From Trichosphaerium sp. ATCC 40318 (lineage: Eukaryota; Discosea; Flabellinia; Trichosidae), in the NCBI GenBank assembly GCA_038496445.1, contig JALMLS010000124.1, positions 62,001-126,000 of the forward strand: a DNA stretch of 64,000 nucleotides, read 5' to 3'. The position numbers were made by a program, and so were the translations under genes. Positions 24,179 through 37,200 of this stretch are shown here, one piece after another (position 1 is the first letter of the stretch; the number at the start of each line of letters is the position of its first letter). Below the pieces are notes generated by a model. It was given only the letters and a program-made list of their open reading frames with translations, searched no databases and was not told the DNA's origin.

Positions 24179-25045
24179 ATGGCCAACCAATCCGCTAAGA
24201 GGATTGTTAAGGAAAACAAAGTTACACTGATGTATATGCAAGTTGAAATGGCATTATTCATGGTAAACGGCCGTTTATTAGTATTTTGAACGCTTTAATT
24301 GATGATTGTACAGGTTTTGTACTTGCTTTTGCGTGTTTGGTATTTTAGCAGCACATATACCACTGTTCACATGCTTGGTACCGCTGTTATCGTACTTGTT
24401 AACTTATACGTCCTTTGGTTTATGAGATCACACGCCCACGCGGAATTTACGCCTACAGGTACACTAAGCCTACGTGTGCGCGTCTGAAGAATGTTTTAGG
24501 TGATATTAAATCCCCAGGTGCAGACTTATGCGGAAAAGGCATCATAGAGTACGTACAGTATACAGTACATTCGTTGCACTATTAAATAGGTTATCACAGC
24601 TTTTTGTGTTTATATTACCAACAATACCGTTATACGCTCTCTAAATTCATCTAGATACCATTGGGATGCTTTATATATTACTTGGTTTGTACAACTTGCT
24701 TGTAACCTTTCAAGCTACTTCTGGTTCATATTCCTTATCGTACGCTCAAACACAATATTTTATCTACCGCTACAAGCAATAGAAACGCCAAAACAAAAAG
24801 ATGTCATGAGCGCTTAAATCTCATTTTTCCCAGATTCCTCTTTTTGGCATTTACAAGCTTTGGGTTGACTTTATTGGTCCTGCTTTGGCAATGAGGAGTG
24901 GCATGGTATGTGTCATCACTATGTACTAAATGGTTCCTTTCTAATCGCCTCGTAGGCTCAAAGACAAGAATACCAAGAAGGGAGACGTGGTATGCGTAAA
25001 AAGGAACGTAAAGCACTTAAAAAAGCAAACAGAGCAAAGAGATAA
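24179..25045 (+). CDS. TMEM208/SND2-like ER membrane protein (168 aa)
   Basis: Six exons (24179-24262, 24314-24458, 24518-24548, 24655-24739, 24834-24905, 24956-25045) sum to 507 nt in frame. The sequence starts MANQSAKRIVKENKVTL and has four hydrophobic segments. It carries the conserved YHWDALYITWFVQLACNLSSY-type block before the last helix and ends in a strongly basic tail (RRGMRKKERKALKKANRAKR). This order matches TMEM208 / yeast SND2, an ER protein of the SRP-independent targeting route. Confidence 0.85.
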
Positions 25046-25791
25046 AAAAAGAAAACTCTTCTCATGTTACATTTTTTGAAAAAAAGCCCAAATAAACTAG
25101 TTTTATCACGTGCAACAAATGTAACGGTTAGACAAAAAACCCTCGCTTCACTGGTGTTGTTGGGCGGCTGATTCAAGATGTACCAAGTGCTTCAACTGTT
25201 AACTATAATTGACAACAGTACTAAGAAAAAAGAACCTAAAGCAGAGTCTCATTCACGTAACAGTTCTCTTTTCTGTAACTTAAGGGCGTCGACGTCGCCC
25301 TTAATAAACAGGCAGCTTATTAGTAACAAGGGGTAAGAGAAGGGTGGAAAACAAACTTACTGTTAACCTTGATTTCTCTATCACCTCAACACGTAGTTAA
25401 AGTAGCGAATCCAACAAGAATGGACAACTCAAGTGTCACTATATGTACATTGATGGTGCAAAAAATGATAATCTGCTACAACGAAACGGTGAATAAGCCT
25501 AAAAGGTGGCACAATAAAGGAATTAACTCATGGCGACGTATATGTACGTTGGTACAAAAATGAACTGGTGGTAAAGGTCACTTCCTTCCAACAACTGTTT
25601 ATTGTCTTGCAGATTCCAGACAAACTGTAACTGACACTTGTTAGTTAGTTGCTCCTAAACTGCTGCAAGAGAATCAAGAACATCTTGTCTTTAAGACAAT
25701 GGTATGGCGACCCAGAAATCATCCTTACCGAAATTTCTTTCAGGCGTTTCATTGAAAACTAACTAAGCCCCAAAATCCCACAAACAAGGCA
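25046..25791. other. Intergenic region with a perfect 9-bp inverted repeat
   Basis: About 745 bp with no confident exon. A GC-rich hairpin, TTAAGGGCG / CGCCCTTAA around a 7-nt spacer, lies at 25280-25304 and stands out from the AT-rich surroundings. Short open frames here have no recognisable product. Confidence 0.35.
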
Positions 25792-28277
25792 ATGGGTCAA
25801 AAGCAAAGCGCTGAAACGAATACAACAGAAAAACTATCAAATGTATTGAATGTAGAAGAGATAAAACAGCTGTCTGCGGTATTTTCGCTTCTTGCTCAGC
25901 AAAGTCAGGAGATAGAGCGCCAGGTTACTGTTACGTCATTTCAGGTGCGTAAACGCGGTGTTAGGCGTACTTTCGATCGAATTCCGCTTGCAAAGTTAAC
26001 AGTATTTTTAGGCATTCCTGGAGCTACCAACACCGCTAGCGGCATTCGGATTTCGATTATCACAATATTTGGGTAAAGTTGCAGAGAATGGCGAAAATAG
26101 TCCTTCATTTTGTCTCAATCACCTCATTGGCGCGTGTGAACAAACATATAAATCTAGCGGAGTCTCAGGACAAATTTCAATGCTAGTCGAACTTTACGCC
26201 GACGTGGATAATAAAATACCACTGTACGCCCTTATACAAGCACTATTATACATTTTAAACAAAAAGTAAATCAAAAACGTTGTTGTTCTCCTTTTATCCT
26301 TCGATTCCATTTTCTCATATCTGTATCTACGGAAAACACTTCTTAAACTATTTTTTTAACGACACTAGCCCGTAAAATCTTAAAACGAACATTTTGATTT
26401 TTTGACAACAAAAAATGTCAACTTTTTTTTACTCCTTGTGCGATCGTAAGTAATATTTTGATTGGTTTATATGATTAAGCATTTACCCTTTAATCTTGCC
26501 TATACTATTGCATTGTTATCGTTGCCGCAAGGAATAAGCATTCGATGATTTTTTAACTGGAAGAAAAAAAAATCAAAAAAAAATTTCGTAACTTTTTTGA
26601 TTTTAAAGTGCTTGTTTGTTTGACACCTTACTTACATTATTTTTTTTATAGAGCTGATGTAAAAAATATGGTTAAAGATGCAATGTTATTATCGTATTAT
26701 AATCTATTATATGAGAAGTTTGCGAAACAAGGGCTAGAGAACATTAAAATTAATAACACTTTGATTGATGGTATTGCTTCTGCTTGTTGTGGTGGAAAGG
26801 ATTCTGCGACTAAAACAGAAGTTATTGATTGGATAGTAGATAAACTACCATCTTTCACAAGGTACCCAATTTTTTGTTTATCTGGATGACACGTGATCGA
26901 ACTGGATTAAATTTTTTTGACGGAAAAAAAAAAACTGTATTTTCAAAAACTTTGCACAAAATGTCATTAGACTGATGAACTAATTTGATGTATAGAGGTA
27001 TTCAACAATTTTTTTACTTGAGGTTATTAACGAGCAGAGAACAAAGAGGAGAGCATGAAATAGCTTGGGTATGCAACGCAATAGAAATCCAAAAAAAAAA
27101 AAAAAAAAATCTTTTACTTTTTTTTGTTCGCTGGTGGGGTGTTATTGACACGGTTTTTATTATAGCTTCCGCCTATCATAAACGGGGAAAAGACAAAGTT
27201 ATTCTCACCTACAATAGTTTGGGCACTATCGAGTTCACTTTATACAAAGGTTGAGAGATGGAAGATGTTGTATTCAACTCATGTTCATGGTTCTAGTCTT
27301 AATAGGCTAAGTAAGCAAGTTGTTGATTATGATGGTCCTTCTGTTGTTATAGTAAGAGATGAAGATCATCATACATTCGGAGCATACTTAACACAAAGTA
27401 CGTCAAAAGCAGAACTTGAAAAACTTTTCTTGGTTTTTTTTTTGCGTTTTCCACATTACGAAGTTTGTTTATTAATTAGTCCCTCTTAGAATGGAAGGCA
27501 TCGAGCGATTTCTATGGTGCTTCTGATAACTTTTTATTCTCGTTATCGCCTACATTTAATATACACCATGCTGTTGAAACTGGCCAAGATAACTATGTTT
27601 ACTTACATAACAACAAAAAATCATTCAGTGGTCATCCTCTCGGTTTAGGCTTTGGTGGAAGTGTTAAATGGTTTAGGTACGCTATTCATCAACTCCCACA
27701 TTATCAATACTTTAATGCACAGCTGAACGCAAAATATTATCACGTGGGTTGTCAGTTGAGCTCTAGAGGAAATCTTCATAAAAAACATGCCTTTTTTTTT
27801 TTGTTTTCCGTTTTGCTGATTAACCAACACACGTGTTCCTTACCGATTTAATTTTTTGTTAATTTATTGATTTATAGGCTATTCTTTGATGACGATCTTG
27901 AAAATGGAATAAATCACGACGTATGTACGACTTACACAAAAGGAATGATGGCAAAAGAAGAAAAGTTTAAAGTAGCTGTCCTTGAAGTATGGGGTTGTGG
28001 TGGAGATGCTGCTGAAGCTACACAAGCTTATCAAAGAGGACTTAAAAAGAAGACAGCAGAACGTGCAAAGAGAGTGAATAAAAAGGCTTTGAACGGTAAC
28101 GGAGACTGGATGAACGGCGGGGATATGTACGCTATTACCTCGTATGATGTAAAAAAAACTGACTTTTTCCTTTACAGGTGGTTGATGGATCTTGTCGGTC
28201 GTACTGGTGGTGCTGAAGCAGCTGGAATAATAGATGAAGAGAGATCAAGGAGAGCAAGAGCGAATGAAGATACATAA
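25792..28277 (+). CDS. TLDc-domain protein with N-myristoylation-type start (MEAK7/TLDC1-like)
   Basis: Starts MGQKQSAETN, a classic Gly-2 myristoylation context as in MEAK7/TLDC1. After about eight introns there is an N-terminal helical region (FLELPTPLAAFGFRLSQYLG ... MLVELYADVD), then the TLDc domain: FSPTIVWALSSSLYTKVERW, MLYSTHVHGSSLNRLSKQVV, VIVRDEDHHTFGAYLTQ, DNFLFSLSP, NYVYLHNNKKS, HPLGLGFGGSVKWF, RLFFDDDLENG and a closing KVAVLEVWGCGG. The last exons add a basic helix. TLDc proteins bind V-ATPase or protect from oxidative stress; MEAK7 is a lysosomal mTOR-pathway factor. The join at the 26267 exon end (AACAAAAA then GTAAAT) decides whether the first half continues, and the downstream exons fit it well. 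Confidence 0.85.
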
Positions 28278-29084
28278 ATGAAACGCTCACTACCACAGTG
28301 CGCATTCTAGCACAATACCTCTAATGTATTTTTTTTGTAAAGTTGCCGAAATTTTAGTACTTTTACGCTAGCCCCTTTACAATGCATCTTTATTCTCTAC
28401 GCTAATACCAACGTTTGAGCTGTAATACCATATTTACTACCTGCTAGTAATTCATTAACTTTGACGTGAAGCACGTGTTGCCAACGTAAGCGCTCTAGTA
28501 CTACAGCACCGGTTCCAAGAAGTAGAACAGTGTGGGCAATTGAAAAATGTTAAGTGAAAATGTGGTACGTATTAGTTATTCGGTTTCGGAATCCTTGTAG
28601 AAAGTGATGTGTTTTGAATTGTTTTTCGGGTTTGCAAACCATGAGAGCTCGAATATCTTTGACTTGATTAAAGCTCCTTCACTGAAAAGTAGTCTTTGCG
28701 TAATACGTCATGATTGTGTACCAACTGAGAATATGGTTCTGTAAGAACGCACCACCTTATGAACAACGTTCAGAATCACCTTATCCTGATTTTCCAATAT
28801 GGAAGACAAGCACTCTCCAAAAAATGTCAAAAAAAAAAAGACAATTATCCGCAACACAACTGTGATTATTATCTGTTTACCAATTCATTCTCAACATAAT
28901 GAACCAATAACATGATGATTTTACGTTTTCGTAAAACAAAAGACCATTACTAATTCTTTAAGGCGGGGTTGTCTCATTCAAAGAAAGGATCAAAGGGATT
29001 TACTCCTTACGAAAATCGAAAAAGAAAACAAGTACAACAACTGATACACAACATCACCTACAAACGTTTCATAACTCATATAAA
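28278..29084. other. Intergenic region
   Basis: About 800 bp. I find no splice-consistent coding sequence on either strand. One CACGTG at about 28470. Confidence 0.5.
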
Positions 29085-31006
29085 ATGCTTACAACGCTCC
29101 TACATCTCCTCACAGTTGCAATTGTTCTTACGAACATTAACGGACTACCACGTATGTGTGTGACGACCTGTTCAACTTGGTGTACACTAAGTCAGCTCGT
29201 TTTTCGAATATTAGTGAACATTGCCTCCACTAGAACTCATTTTCTTGTTTATAGTTGAGGGTGATACTCTAACGTTCATAACATCGGATATACCATATTA
29301 CGGTGGTACCCAGGAACTTCTATTAGAAAGAAACCTCACAGTATCAAACGAAGTACATCCTACAAGATGTGAAGGAAGAAGATCTACGGCAACAGAGCTT
29401 TTCTGTATCGATATAGATACGACAGGTATTCGCCTACAAATGTATAGATGGCAAGGCACAAATGGTCTTGATACATTTGATTTTATAGTCCAGTTCGATA
29501 GAGCTGATGTCTTCGAACCAAACAGTACGTATCAACAAAAAAAAAACAAAGACAAGTTTCGAACTTTATCTTTTTTTGGTCCTTGTAAGCAACCTCTAAT
29601 TACCTTTATTAGCCCTCACACTAGGAACAACAAACCACAGTAACGCTGGTGGAAACACAGTTTCAAACACTGCAAATAGAGTTGAGTACGATAACTTTAT
29701 TTTTCAATGGTAAAGGTGCTGATTTCTTATTTTCTTAGAATTCGTGCAAATCTGCTATTTGGTGCAAATTCTAGATTATACGTTATGTATATAGACTATC
29801 CAACTCCGCCAACAACTCTTCCACCTACAACATTACCTCCAACTACGTTACCTCCAACGACACTACCTCCAACAACACTTCCACCTACAACATTGCCTCC
29901 AACTACGTTACCTCCCACAACACTTCCACCGACTACTGCCCCTCCAACAACCTTACCTCCAACAACACTTCCACCGACAACGTTACCTCCAACTACGCTA
30001 CCTCCGACAACTCTTCCACCTACAACATTACCTCCAACTACGTTACCTCCAACGACACTACCTCCAACAACTCTTCCACCTACAACATTGCCTCCTACTA
30101 CGTTACCTCCCACAACACTTCCACCGACTACTGTGCCTCCAACAACTCTTCCACCTACAACATTGCCTCCTACAACACTTCCACCTACTACTTTGCCGCC
30201 AACGCTTGCACCTACAACGTTACCTCCAAATACTCCTCCAACCACGGCACATCCAACTACTGCTCCTCCAACTACAGGTGCTCCTACCACAGGTACCTCC
30301 AACAACTCAAGCCCCTACAACAGCGCCTACAACTCTTTCTCCAACTGAACAATCCACCACTACTCTTTCGCCCACCACATCACAACCTACAGTTGTTACT
30401 TCGCCACCAACTCGAGTAACTACTAATCCTCCTACAATCAATCAACCAACAACCGAGGCACCAACACCAACACTCTCTTCAACACAGCCACCTCAAGTAG
30501 GCACAACATCTCCTCCAACACAAGAAAGTACACCAACACAATCAAACCCTACTACAGTCGCACCTACAGTATCAACATTAAATCCAAACGGGACAACAAT
30601 CTCACCCACTGCAAGCGTGTCAACAAGCACAACATACAAAATGACATTGAGTAGAAAACTGACTGAAGAAGAAATTGAACAACTTGCATCTGCGTTACAA
30701 AAGCTTGTCAACTCTGTCAACCCTCCAACCATCGAGGAAGTTCCAAGTTCAAGCAAAAGAAGTATTGAGCAAACTGTAACTTATGCTGCTGTATTTGCTG
30801 GTCAAGACGCTCAACAAGCAAAGCTGTTCTCTGATACACCAAATGCCAATGTTGACATTCAACAAAACATGCAATCTGAAGGTATCACTGCATCTGTTGT
30901 TTCTTTTGAATCAGAAACAACAACAACAAATAACAATACAAGCAATGCTAATAACTTATTGATTTCTATATTGATGATTATCGTTTGTGTACTGACAATG
31001 ATATAA
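29085..31006 (+). CDS. Secreted/GPI-type surface protein with PPTTL mucin stalk
   Basis: ATG 29085 gives a clear signal peptide (MLTTLLHLLTVAIVLTNING). Exons 2-4 encode a compact ectodomain of about 150 residues (VEGDTLTFITSDIPYYGG ... RCEGRRSTATELFCIDID ... YDNFIFQW). A run of about 150 residues of PPTTLPPTT follows, and a Ser/Thr/Pro-rich zone. The C-terminal globular region (LSRKLTEEEIEQLASALQ ... NMQSEGITASVVSFE) ends in a hydrophobic tail (LLISILMIIVCVLTMI) after a small polar spacer, typical of a GPI signal or membrane anchor. At about 30290-30300 the frame must shift by one nucleotide to connect stalk and tail, the same kind of break seen in the 3.5-8.3 kb gene. Confidence 0.75.
29805..30290 (+). 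repeat. PPTTLPPTT-coding tandem array
   Basis: About 480 bp of a 15-nt unit (CCTCCAACAACACTT-like, coding PPTTL) with higher-order blocks of about 180 nt that repeat almost verbatim (29810-29930 versus 30005-30130). The antisense open frame (VVGGNVVGG) is a shadow. Confidence 0.85.
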
Positions 31007-31377
31007 AACGAACCAAACATCGAAATAAAATAAAACTGTATTTAAAGTACAATGTCTCCAGACCGTTACCTATTACTGTTATCGCAAAAGCCTTTTTGCT
31101 TTCATCAATTGTTACTTGAGCGAGTCTCCCAGCTTTTTATGAAAAGACAAAACTGTTGCTATGGAGTAGAGCTATACCGATTGCTTAGTAAGTAGGTGGA
31201 ATAACACAACGTCTGGTAAAAATAAGTAAGCCTGACACGAACTAACCTTTCCTTTCACATTAGTAATTCAAGCACGTGCATGGCGAAGGGCCGCTGGGGT
31301 GGTGATCGAGCCTGTTCTGGTACTTCAATTCATCGTAATGCTTGAATATTTCGCTGTTCAACAACTACAACAACCTA
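31007..31377. other. Intergenic spacer
   Basis: About 370 bp with 3' flank signals after the surface-protein gene and a CACGTG at about 31274. No exon is identified. Confidence 0.35.
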
Positions 31378-31763
31378 ATGGGATGCAGTCTTCTGTCTAC
31401 GAGTTTCGTATTCTTGTGAACAATTCAATATAACAGCAAGACTTACATGTATTCGTATTCCATCTGACCACTTTATAGCTTCTTTCGTTAGTTCTTACGT
31501 TGGTACTTGCTAGCGGACAGTACTTCGCGGAAGATAACGTAGCTTACAAAGAACTAAAGAAGCATCTTAAAAACCTTAACATTCCTGACGATGAAGACGA
31601 AATACACAACGGCAGTCATTCAAACTCTTCTTGCTGTACATCGTTATTTACTAGTTCTCTTTTATTGACAATGTACATGCTAATTGTAGTGATTTTTTTA
31701 TGTATTCTATGGTTACATGTTTGTACAGTGACTAGAAGAAATTATTGTCTAAAACGCATGTGA
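31378..31763 (+). CDS. Small single-pass membrane protein
   Basis: Proposed exon 1 is 31378-31407 (MGCSLLSTSF). A 71-nt intron ends TTTATAG, and exon 2 runs 31479-31763. Together they give a signal-peptide-like leader (LLSLVLTLVLASG), an acidic ectodomain of about 40 residues with an NGS/NSS glycosylation cluster, one membrane helix (LTMYMLIVVIFLCILWL) and a short basic tail. The open frame also starts from a TTG at 31500, which is not a eukaryotic start. The first exon is therefore inference, while the second is well supported. Confidence 0.45.
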
Positions 31764-31797
31764 CACTTTGTCAAGAAAATTGTGTACAACTAACAGT

Positions 31798-33337
31798 TTA
31801 ACCATAGGAATAAATATAGTCTGTATCTGAACTTCTAGGTAATGGTATCCCATTGGTATATCTAAGATCTGAGGAAGATGGATACGAAGACACATCTGTA
31901 AATAAAAATTACCAAGGTTAACTCATAGACACACGTGGACAAGAAAAAAAATATTGAAAGTAAAAAAAAAAAACTAAAAATACTTACCTGCTGATGGGAC
32001 ATCTTTATGTCGTGACCACAATCCTTGAGCGAATATAACAGCATTGATTAATGGGAATATCAAGTGAGGTAGAGATTGAATGACACGATAAGCAAAAGGC
32101 TAAAAAAACCAAAATCAATACAAGGGATCAAAAAAACTTTTCTTGAAATGTTTGTTCGTACAAGCGTGTATTCCTCTGCTTTTAGTACATTGGAGTGTAT
32201 TAAGACATATACGAATACTGCACCTGATCCTACATAACTTAATAGGAACGCAATAGGATATCCTACGAGCTTGAAAACAAGAGGTACAATAACTGTTTTG
32301 CTTATATTGACATTCATCCCTTGCTAAATTGGCATCAACACACTACTTGTTTCTAAAAGTACTTTCTTATTGGCTTAAATATCTGTACCAGAACAAGAGT
32401 AATCAACTTATTAAAGAAATCTGTACCCTGAAGTTTATCACCCAGAATAAATGATAAAAAGATAAAAAGTTGAGTATAAGAACTACAATGAAACTGATAG
32501 AGAAAGGAATTATAGACACAAGCCCGAAGAACCTAAGAAAATCACCCTTTGAGTGAGTAGAAAACAAGTTATTATAATTGAAACGAACATTTTGTCAGCA
32601 GTTGCCAACTCTTCCTTCCTGTGCTTCATGAAGCACCTTTTAAAATCAATATGCGTCAAAAACAGTACGCCTGAAATAATTAATTACGTACCCACCTGAA
32701 GGCTCTCTTCCGTATGTCCGCGTTGAATAGGGTAGAGTTGCCAATACCAACGGTAAAACAAATACGAATACCAAGATTTGAAACTCAACAGAAGCTAAAC
32801 TTTTTCTGTTTTTCAAAAAGACAATTAACACGTGATTTTTTTTAAAAGTGTTCCAAAAAAACGTTGTAGTTACGTACCCGAACTTTAGGCGATAGAATAA
32901 ACTAGACGAAATAACCATCATAAACAAAAAAACAGACACATGCGTAAAAGCCATCAAGAAGCCAGCAAGAGAACAAAGCACTTCTAAAACAAACGATTAA
33001 ACTACACACAAAACGATTTTCAAAAAAAAAAACAATTCCAAAATAACAGACTGTTGATGGCCAACAACCTCCTTACTGAGGAAATGATAATTCTAAGCGT
33101 ACTTATATTATGTAAAGAGGAAATTCCGAATATTATTTCAGTTAGCGATACATTCCAGTCTATGATAGACAAATAAAGAAGTAATCGCGTCGAGAATACT
33201 TTCAAGTCGCGATAAATATAAATACAAAGAAACATCCAAGTTGACGCTATCAAAGCAACCATTGCAATAACAACAGTACTACAGTGTAGTAATTCATTCT
33301 TTGTAAGTTCTCTTTTGAATAGATCACCACTGTACAT
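31798..33337 (-). CDS. Seven-transmembrane receptor, class-E/cAR-like
   Basis: ATG 33337 starts MYSGDLFKRELTK. About eight exons give seven hydrophobic helices: TM1 VVIAMVALIASTWMFLCIYI; TM2 FSTRLLLYLSIIDW; TM3 CSLAGFLMAFTHVSVFLFMM; TM4 FQILVFVFVLPLVLATL; TM5 LVSIIPFSISFIVVLILNF; TM6 LVFKLVGYPIAFLLSYVG; TM7 RVIQSLPHLIFPLINAVIFA. The order and the TM2 and TM7 flavour (L-F-P-L-x-N-A-x-x-F/Y) resemble Dictyostelium cAMP-receptor-like and related protist GPCRs. A Ser-rich tail (DVSSYPSSSDLRYTNG) with possible phosphosites ends at TAA 31798. The ligand is unknown. A G-alpha that could couple to it lies at 18.5 kb, though linkage proves nothing. Confidence 0.7.
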
Positions 33338-34241
33338 CGTAAACGAGAAAACAATCAAAAAAACTTAAGTGACTTTTCGAAAACTTTTTTGGTCACGTGT
33401 TTGTGCTTTATTCTTTTTCAACAATTTTACTGAGAATTACATGTACAACTTAGCAGTTGATCACTTAAAGGTATTTATTGTTGTTCATTGGTGTGTCTAA
33501 ATGAACAAAGAAAAGTATCTACAGTGTTGACAATTTTATGGTTTTTTTCGAAGACAGGTAGTTTGCCTAGGTAACAAAAACTACCAGTGTGGCGTTGCAC
33601 CCAGCGCAATTACAGCAGCTTGTGTACACTTCGTGTTGAATACAATTATTCTAAAACGTTTAGCGATACGTATACAACGTTATCATGGCGCCCGTTAACG
33701 TTTCATCGACATTGGTAGTCTGCTTAGCTAAGTTGCTACAAGCTAATTCAACTATTCAGTGAATCTACACATTCTCGTTACTTAGACCAATTATTTCAGC
33801 TTTAAATTGGTGTGGGTTACCACCATTGGTGGAAGTTGAAACATTTAAAATTTCTAGTTCGTGTTTGCCTGAATCACTACATTCTTTCAAACAATTAATG
33901 GTTTTATTTCTCAATGTACAATTGTGGTTTTTAAAGCAGAACGAAAAAAAAAAGGCACTGTAGAGTAGAAGAGTGTATGCAAGATCCTGTTCAAATAGCA
34001 TCCAAACGATGACTGCGTTCTGCAAGCTCTTATTACTACACAGAGGCCTCTTTTTTTTCTTTTGTTTTTTTTCAAAAGAAGTTATTCCAAAACACGACGG
34101 ATGGATAACTCTTTTTCAAGTGTTTTACAATGGAACAAGTATTGTTGTGTCCAATTGGTTCGATGATATACCTCCCCGTGGTGGATACATATTTAACACA
34201 ACATCTGGAACTGCATCTGGAGCGAACCTATTCAAACACAA
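33338..34241. other. Ambiguous region with possible secreted-protein exons on both strands
   Basis: On the plus strand, 34080-34245 (after a CAAAAG acceptor) reads a natural-looking ectodomain with EVIPKHDGWITLFQV, FYNGTS and NWFDDIPPRGGY. On the minus strand, about 33945-33765 reads NHNCTLRNKTINCLKECS, with three glycosylation sites and paired Cys, and might be an N-terminal ectodomain of the 7TM receptor. I cannot link either to a start. Treat as unresolved. Confidence 0.25.
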
Positions 34242-37200
34242 TTAAAAATCATAAACAATACAAACAGTTTTGGTAAGGGCGTACTGGTCGGGGTGAAAGT
34301 TCTCTAAGAGTAATCCTATCTGTTCCTTGGTAATACCAGGGAATATATCATTCATAACATCATCTGAAGCAAAGATAGACTTGTCTACAAGCAAAAAATA
34401 AGCAAAACATTCATACAACAAACAGAAGCATTTAAAACAAAATGCGCCAGCTTACCAATCACTAGTACGTTAGCTGCTTGACTGCATAAATCAAATCCAC
34501 GTCTAGGAGTAAAGTAAATAAAGATAAGATAAGATAACACGTGTATAAATAAGTACCTGACGTATGGTACAAGCTTTGCATTGCATTTAGCTGCCCATTC
34601 TTCTAATTGAGACATAGCCATCTTAATTGCAAAACCAACACCTGCAGTGCATACTACTTGACCCTAGTAATAAAAAAATAAATAAAACCATAACCGAAAA
34701 CACAAGGGAGACTCTTGAGGAAAGAAAGGAAAAAAAAACAACCAACTCAAAGGTTATCACAAAGTGGCATTTTGGGAAGATGATGGTCTCTTGTACTTAC
34801 CCTGATGAGTGCGTTGAAGACGTTTACGTTTACACCGTAAACTACTTGAGCCATGATATGAAGGACAATACAATTAGGTAGTTGCAGACTCATGAGAGTC
34901 TTATGGATTGATGTGAGGTCATTCAATAAATCTTTAAGTTGGAACTTATCCTTTGATGCCTCTCCCAATTGAGCACTGAATATAGCGTTACTAATACTAT
35001 CACTACCCTTTTGTAAACTACGGAATGCAGCATCACATAGATGAGCATATATAGCATTAATATGAGCTGAAAGTACAGTCAAGAAAGCTCCATTCTCAAG
35101 TGTCCAACTAAGCAAGAAAAATAAGTTTTCGAAAACCTTGAAAAAAAAACCAAGTCGTACGCTTCCTTGTTTTTGGCGTCTACTGAAGACTCGAATAGTA
35201 GCTTAATGCCTTTCTTAGATATAGCATCATGAGGATCAGTCACAGCGCTATCATGAACATCAATAAGCCAAGACAATAAGCGAGCGATTATAGAAACACT
35301 TTGTGTACTAGCATTCTAAAAACCATAAGATCCAAAAACCAAAACAAACCAAAAACCGTACAGCATAAACGTATTGTAGAGACGCGAAAAAGTGAGCAAT
35401 GTGAGGGTTCGAAATAGATGGATTATCTGCAATACATTGAACCAAGACAGGTCTATCACGAGACATAGCCATGAGCTCTCTGTCAACAGCAGATGTAGTC
35501 TCAGTATCCTATTTAAAAAATCAACTTTTCTTGTTAAAACACAAAAACAAACTTACGGAAAGCTGAGCTTTTAGTTTTTTTAGCTCTTGAGATGCTCCTT
35601 CAGCAGCCATCTTTCTATGACGTCTCTCTGCAGCTTCTAGCCCTTCTTTCATATACGAAGCTTGATCTCTAGCCTCTTCAAGGTCCTTCTTCAAAGCAGC
35701 TTCGGACTTGTCTTTTGTTTTCAATTGTCTAGTCAAAGATAGAATGATGCTATCCTTCTCTTCCAAATTAACATTAAGGTTCCTTGCGCTCTGCTTTGAT
35801 ACGCTAACACTATGTAACTCTTTCTTTGCATCAGTAAGCTTATGTGTAAGTAGCTTATTCTCCAACTGTGCTGCTCGTAATTCATCTTTTACTTCAGTAA
35901 GTTGAGCTTGAACTTTAGATACTTTTGTTTTCGTTGAACTCTTATCATTAAGCTGGCTTTGTAGCTTCTTAATATTCTCCTTTTGTTCTTCAATATACTT
36001 AGCATCGCCAGCAGTTTGTATCTGGGCTAATTTAAGCTCTGAATTCTTCGTTTTAAGAGCTTCTTCAAGCACAGCAAGTTTTCTTTGTAGTCGACTTTTA
36101 TCATCCTTAACACGTGTTATTTCTTCTGCAAGACTTCCTACACTTTCACTGTCTACAACCCTAAAGAATAATATAAGATACTTGATGATAATTACCAATA
36201 AAATTAGTTCGATTAAGAACTTACGCTGAGCGAGCGGTAAGACCACCAGAAGTCTCCATTTCATTGATTTCTGGCATATGATTAGCTTCATCCTCTTCTG
36301 AGAGGTACAAATCCTCTTCAACGTTTATATCGACATCAGAATTTGTAATTTCAGTTTCGGAGAAACCTACGCAAAAAAAACACCTGTAAGAAAAAAAACC
36401 TCCAACTCAATCGAAAGTATAGTACCATCTATTTCAGTTACAAGATGATAATCTTCACCATCTATCTGAAACCCATCAGTGACAGTATTCTCAGACATTT
36501 CTTCTTCCTACACAACGTTGAGTACCCACAATCGAGAAAATACTGCACGTCTATCACAATCCCACAAAAAAAAAAAAAAGCAAACAGTGCACAAGTTAAA
36601 AACTGCTCAGGTATAAAAGTACACGTACTGTGTTACCACCTGTTGAATGTCTCGACTTTCTTGGTTTCTTTTTTGGTTTATCACCTTTAAAGTCAGGATT
36701 CTCATCAAAAGGGTTTGTAGAATCTCCTGCGTCTACAAGAGATATAGAAGGAACAGAGGGATCTTTTTTAACGTCATCGTCAGCAACGGATTCCGTAACT
36801 TTACTACGCCTCTTATGCTTCTTGTGGCCTCTTAATAGTGGCGTAAGCGACGTTTAAAAATTCGTGAAAAGGGAACAACGCTATTTAGTTGTAGCGCATC
36901 AAAAAACGCTGTAGTACGTACTTTACGACTTTTTTACCGCCAACTGAGCGCCATTCAGCCTCTATTTTAAAACTAAGCTTTGGTCCGTCCTTTCCACGCT
37001 TCGTTTGCAAAAATATACTCTGTTCTGTATTAAATTCACCAGGTTTAGAGAATTTAGCGAGGTCTAGGAGATGTTATTTTAGCTGAAGGTTTTTTTTTTG
37101 ATTTTGAATAAAAAACTACAAATAGAATCAATCTGTCAGTAGGAATTAGATACACTACAGTAGATTTTTTTTAAGCGTTTATGAGGGTTTTTTTTTTTTT

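Noticed and set aside
25280-25304. GC-rich hairpin as a bacterial-type terminator
   Set aside because: The hairpin is perfect, but in a eukaryotic intergenic region and without a matching gene end a terminator role is not supported.
29796-30305. Minus-strand VVGGNVVGG open frame
   Set aside because: Antisense shadow of the PPTTL stalk repeat of the surface protein.
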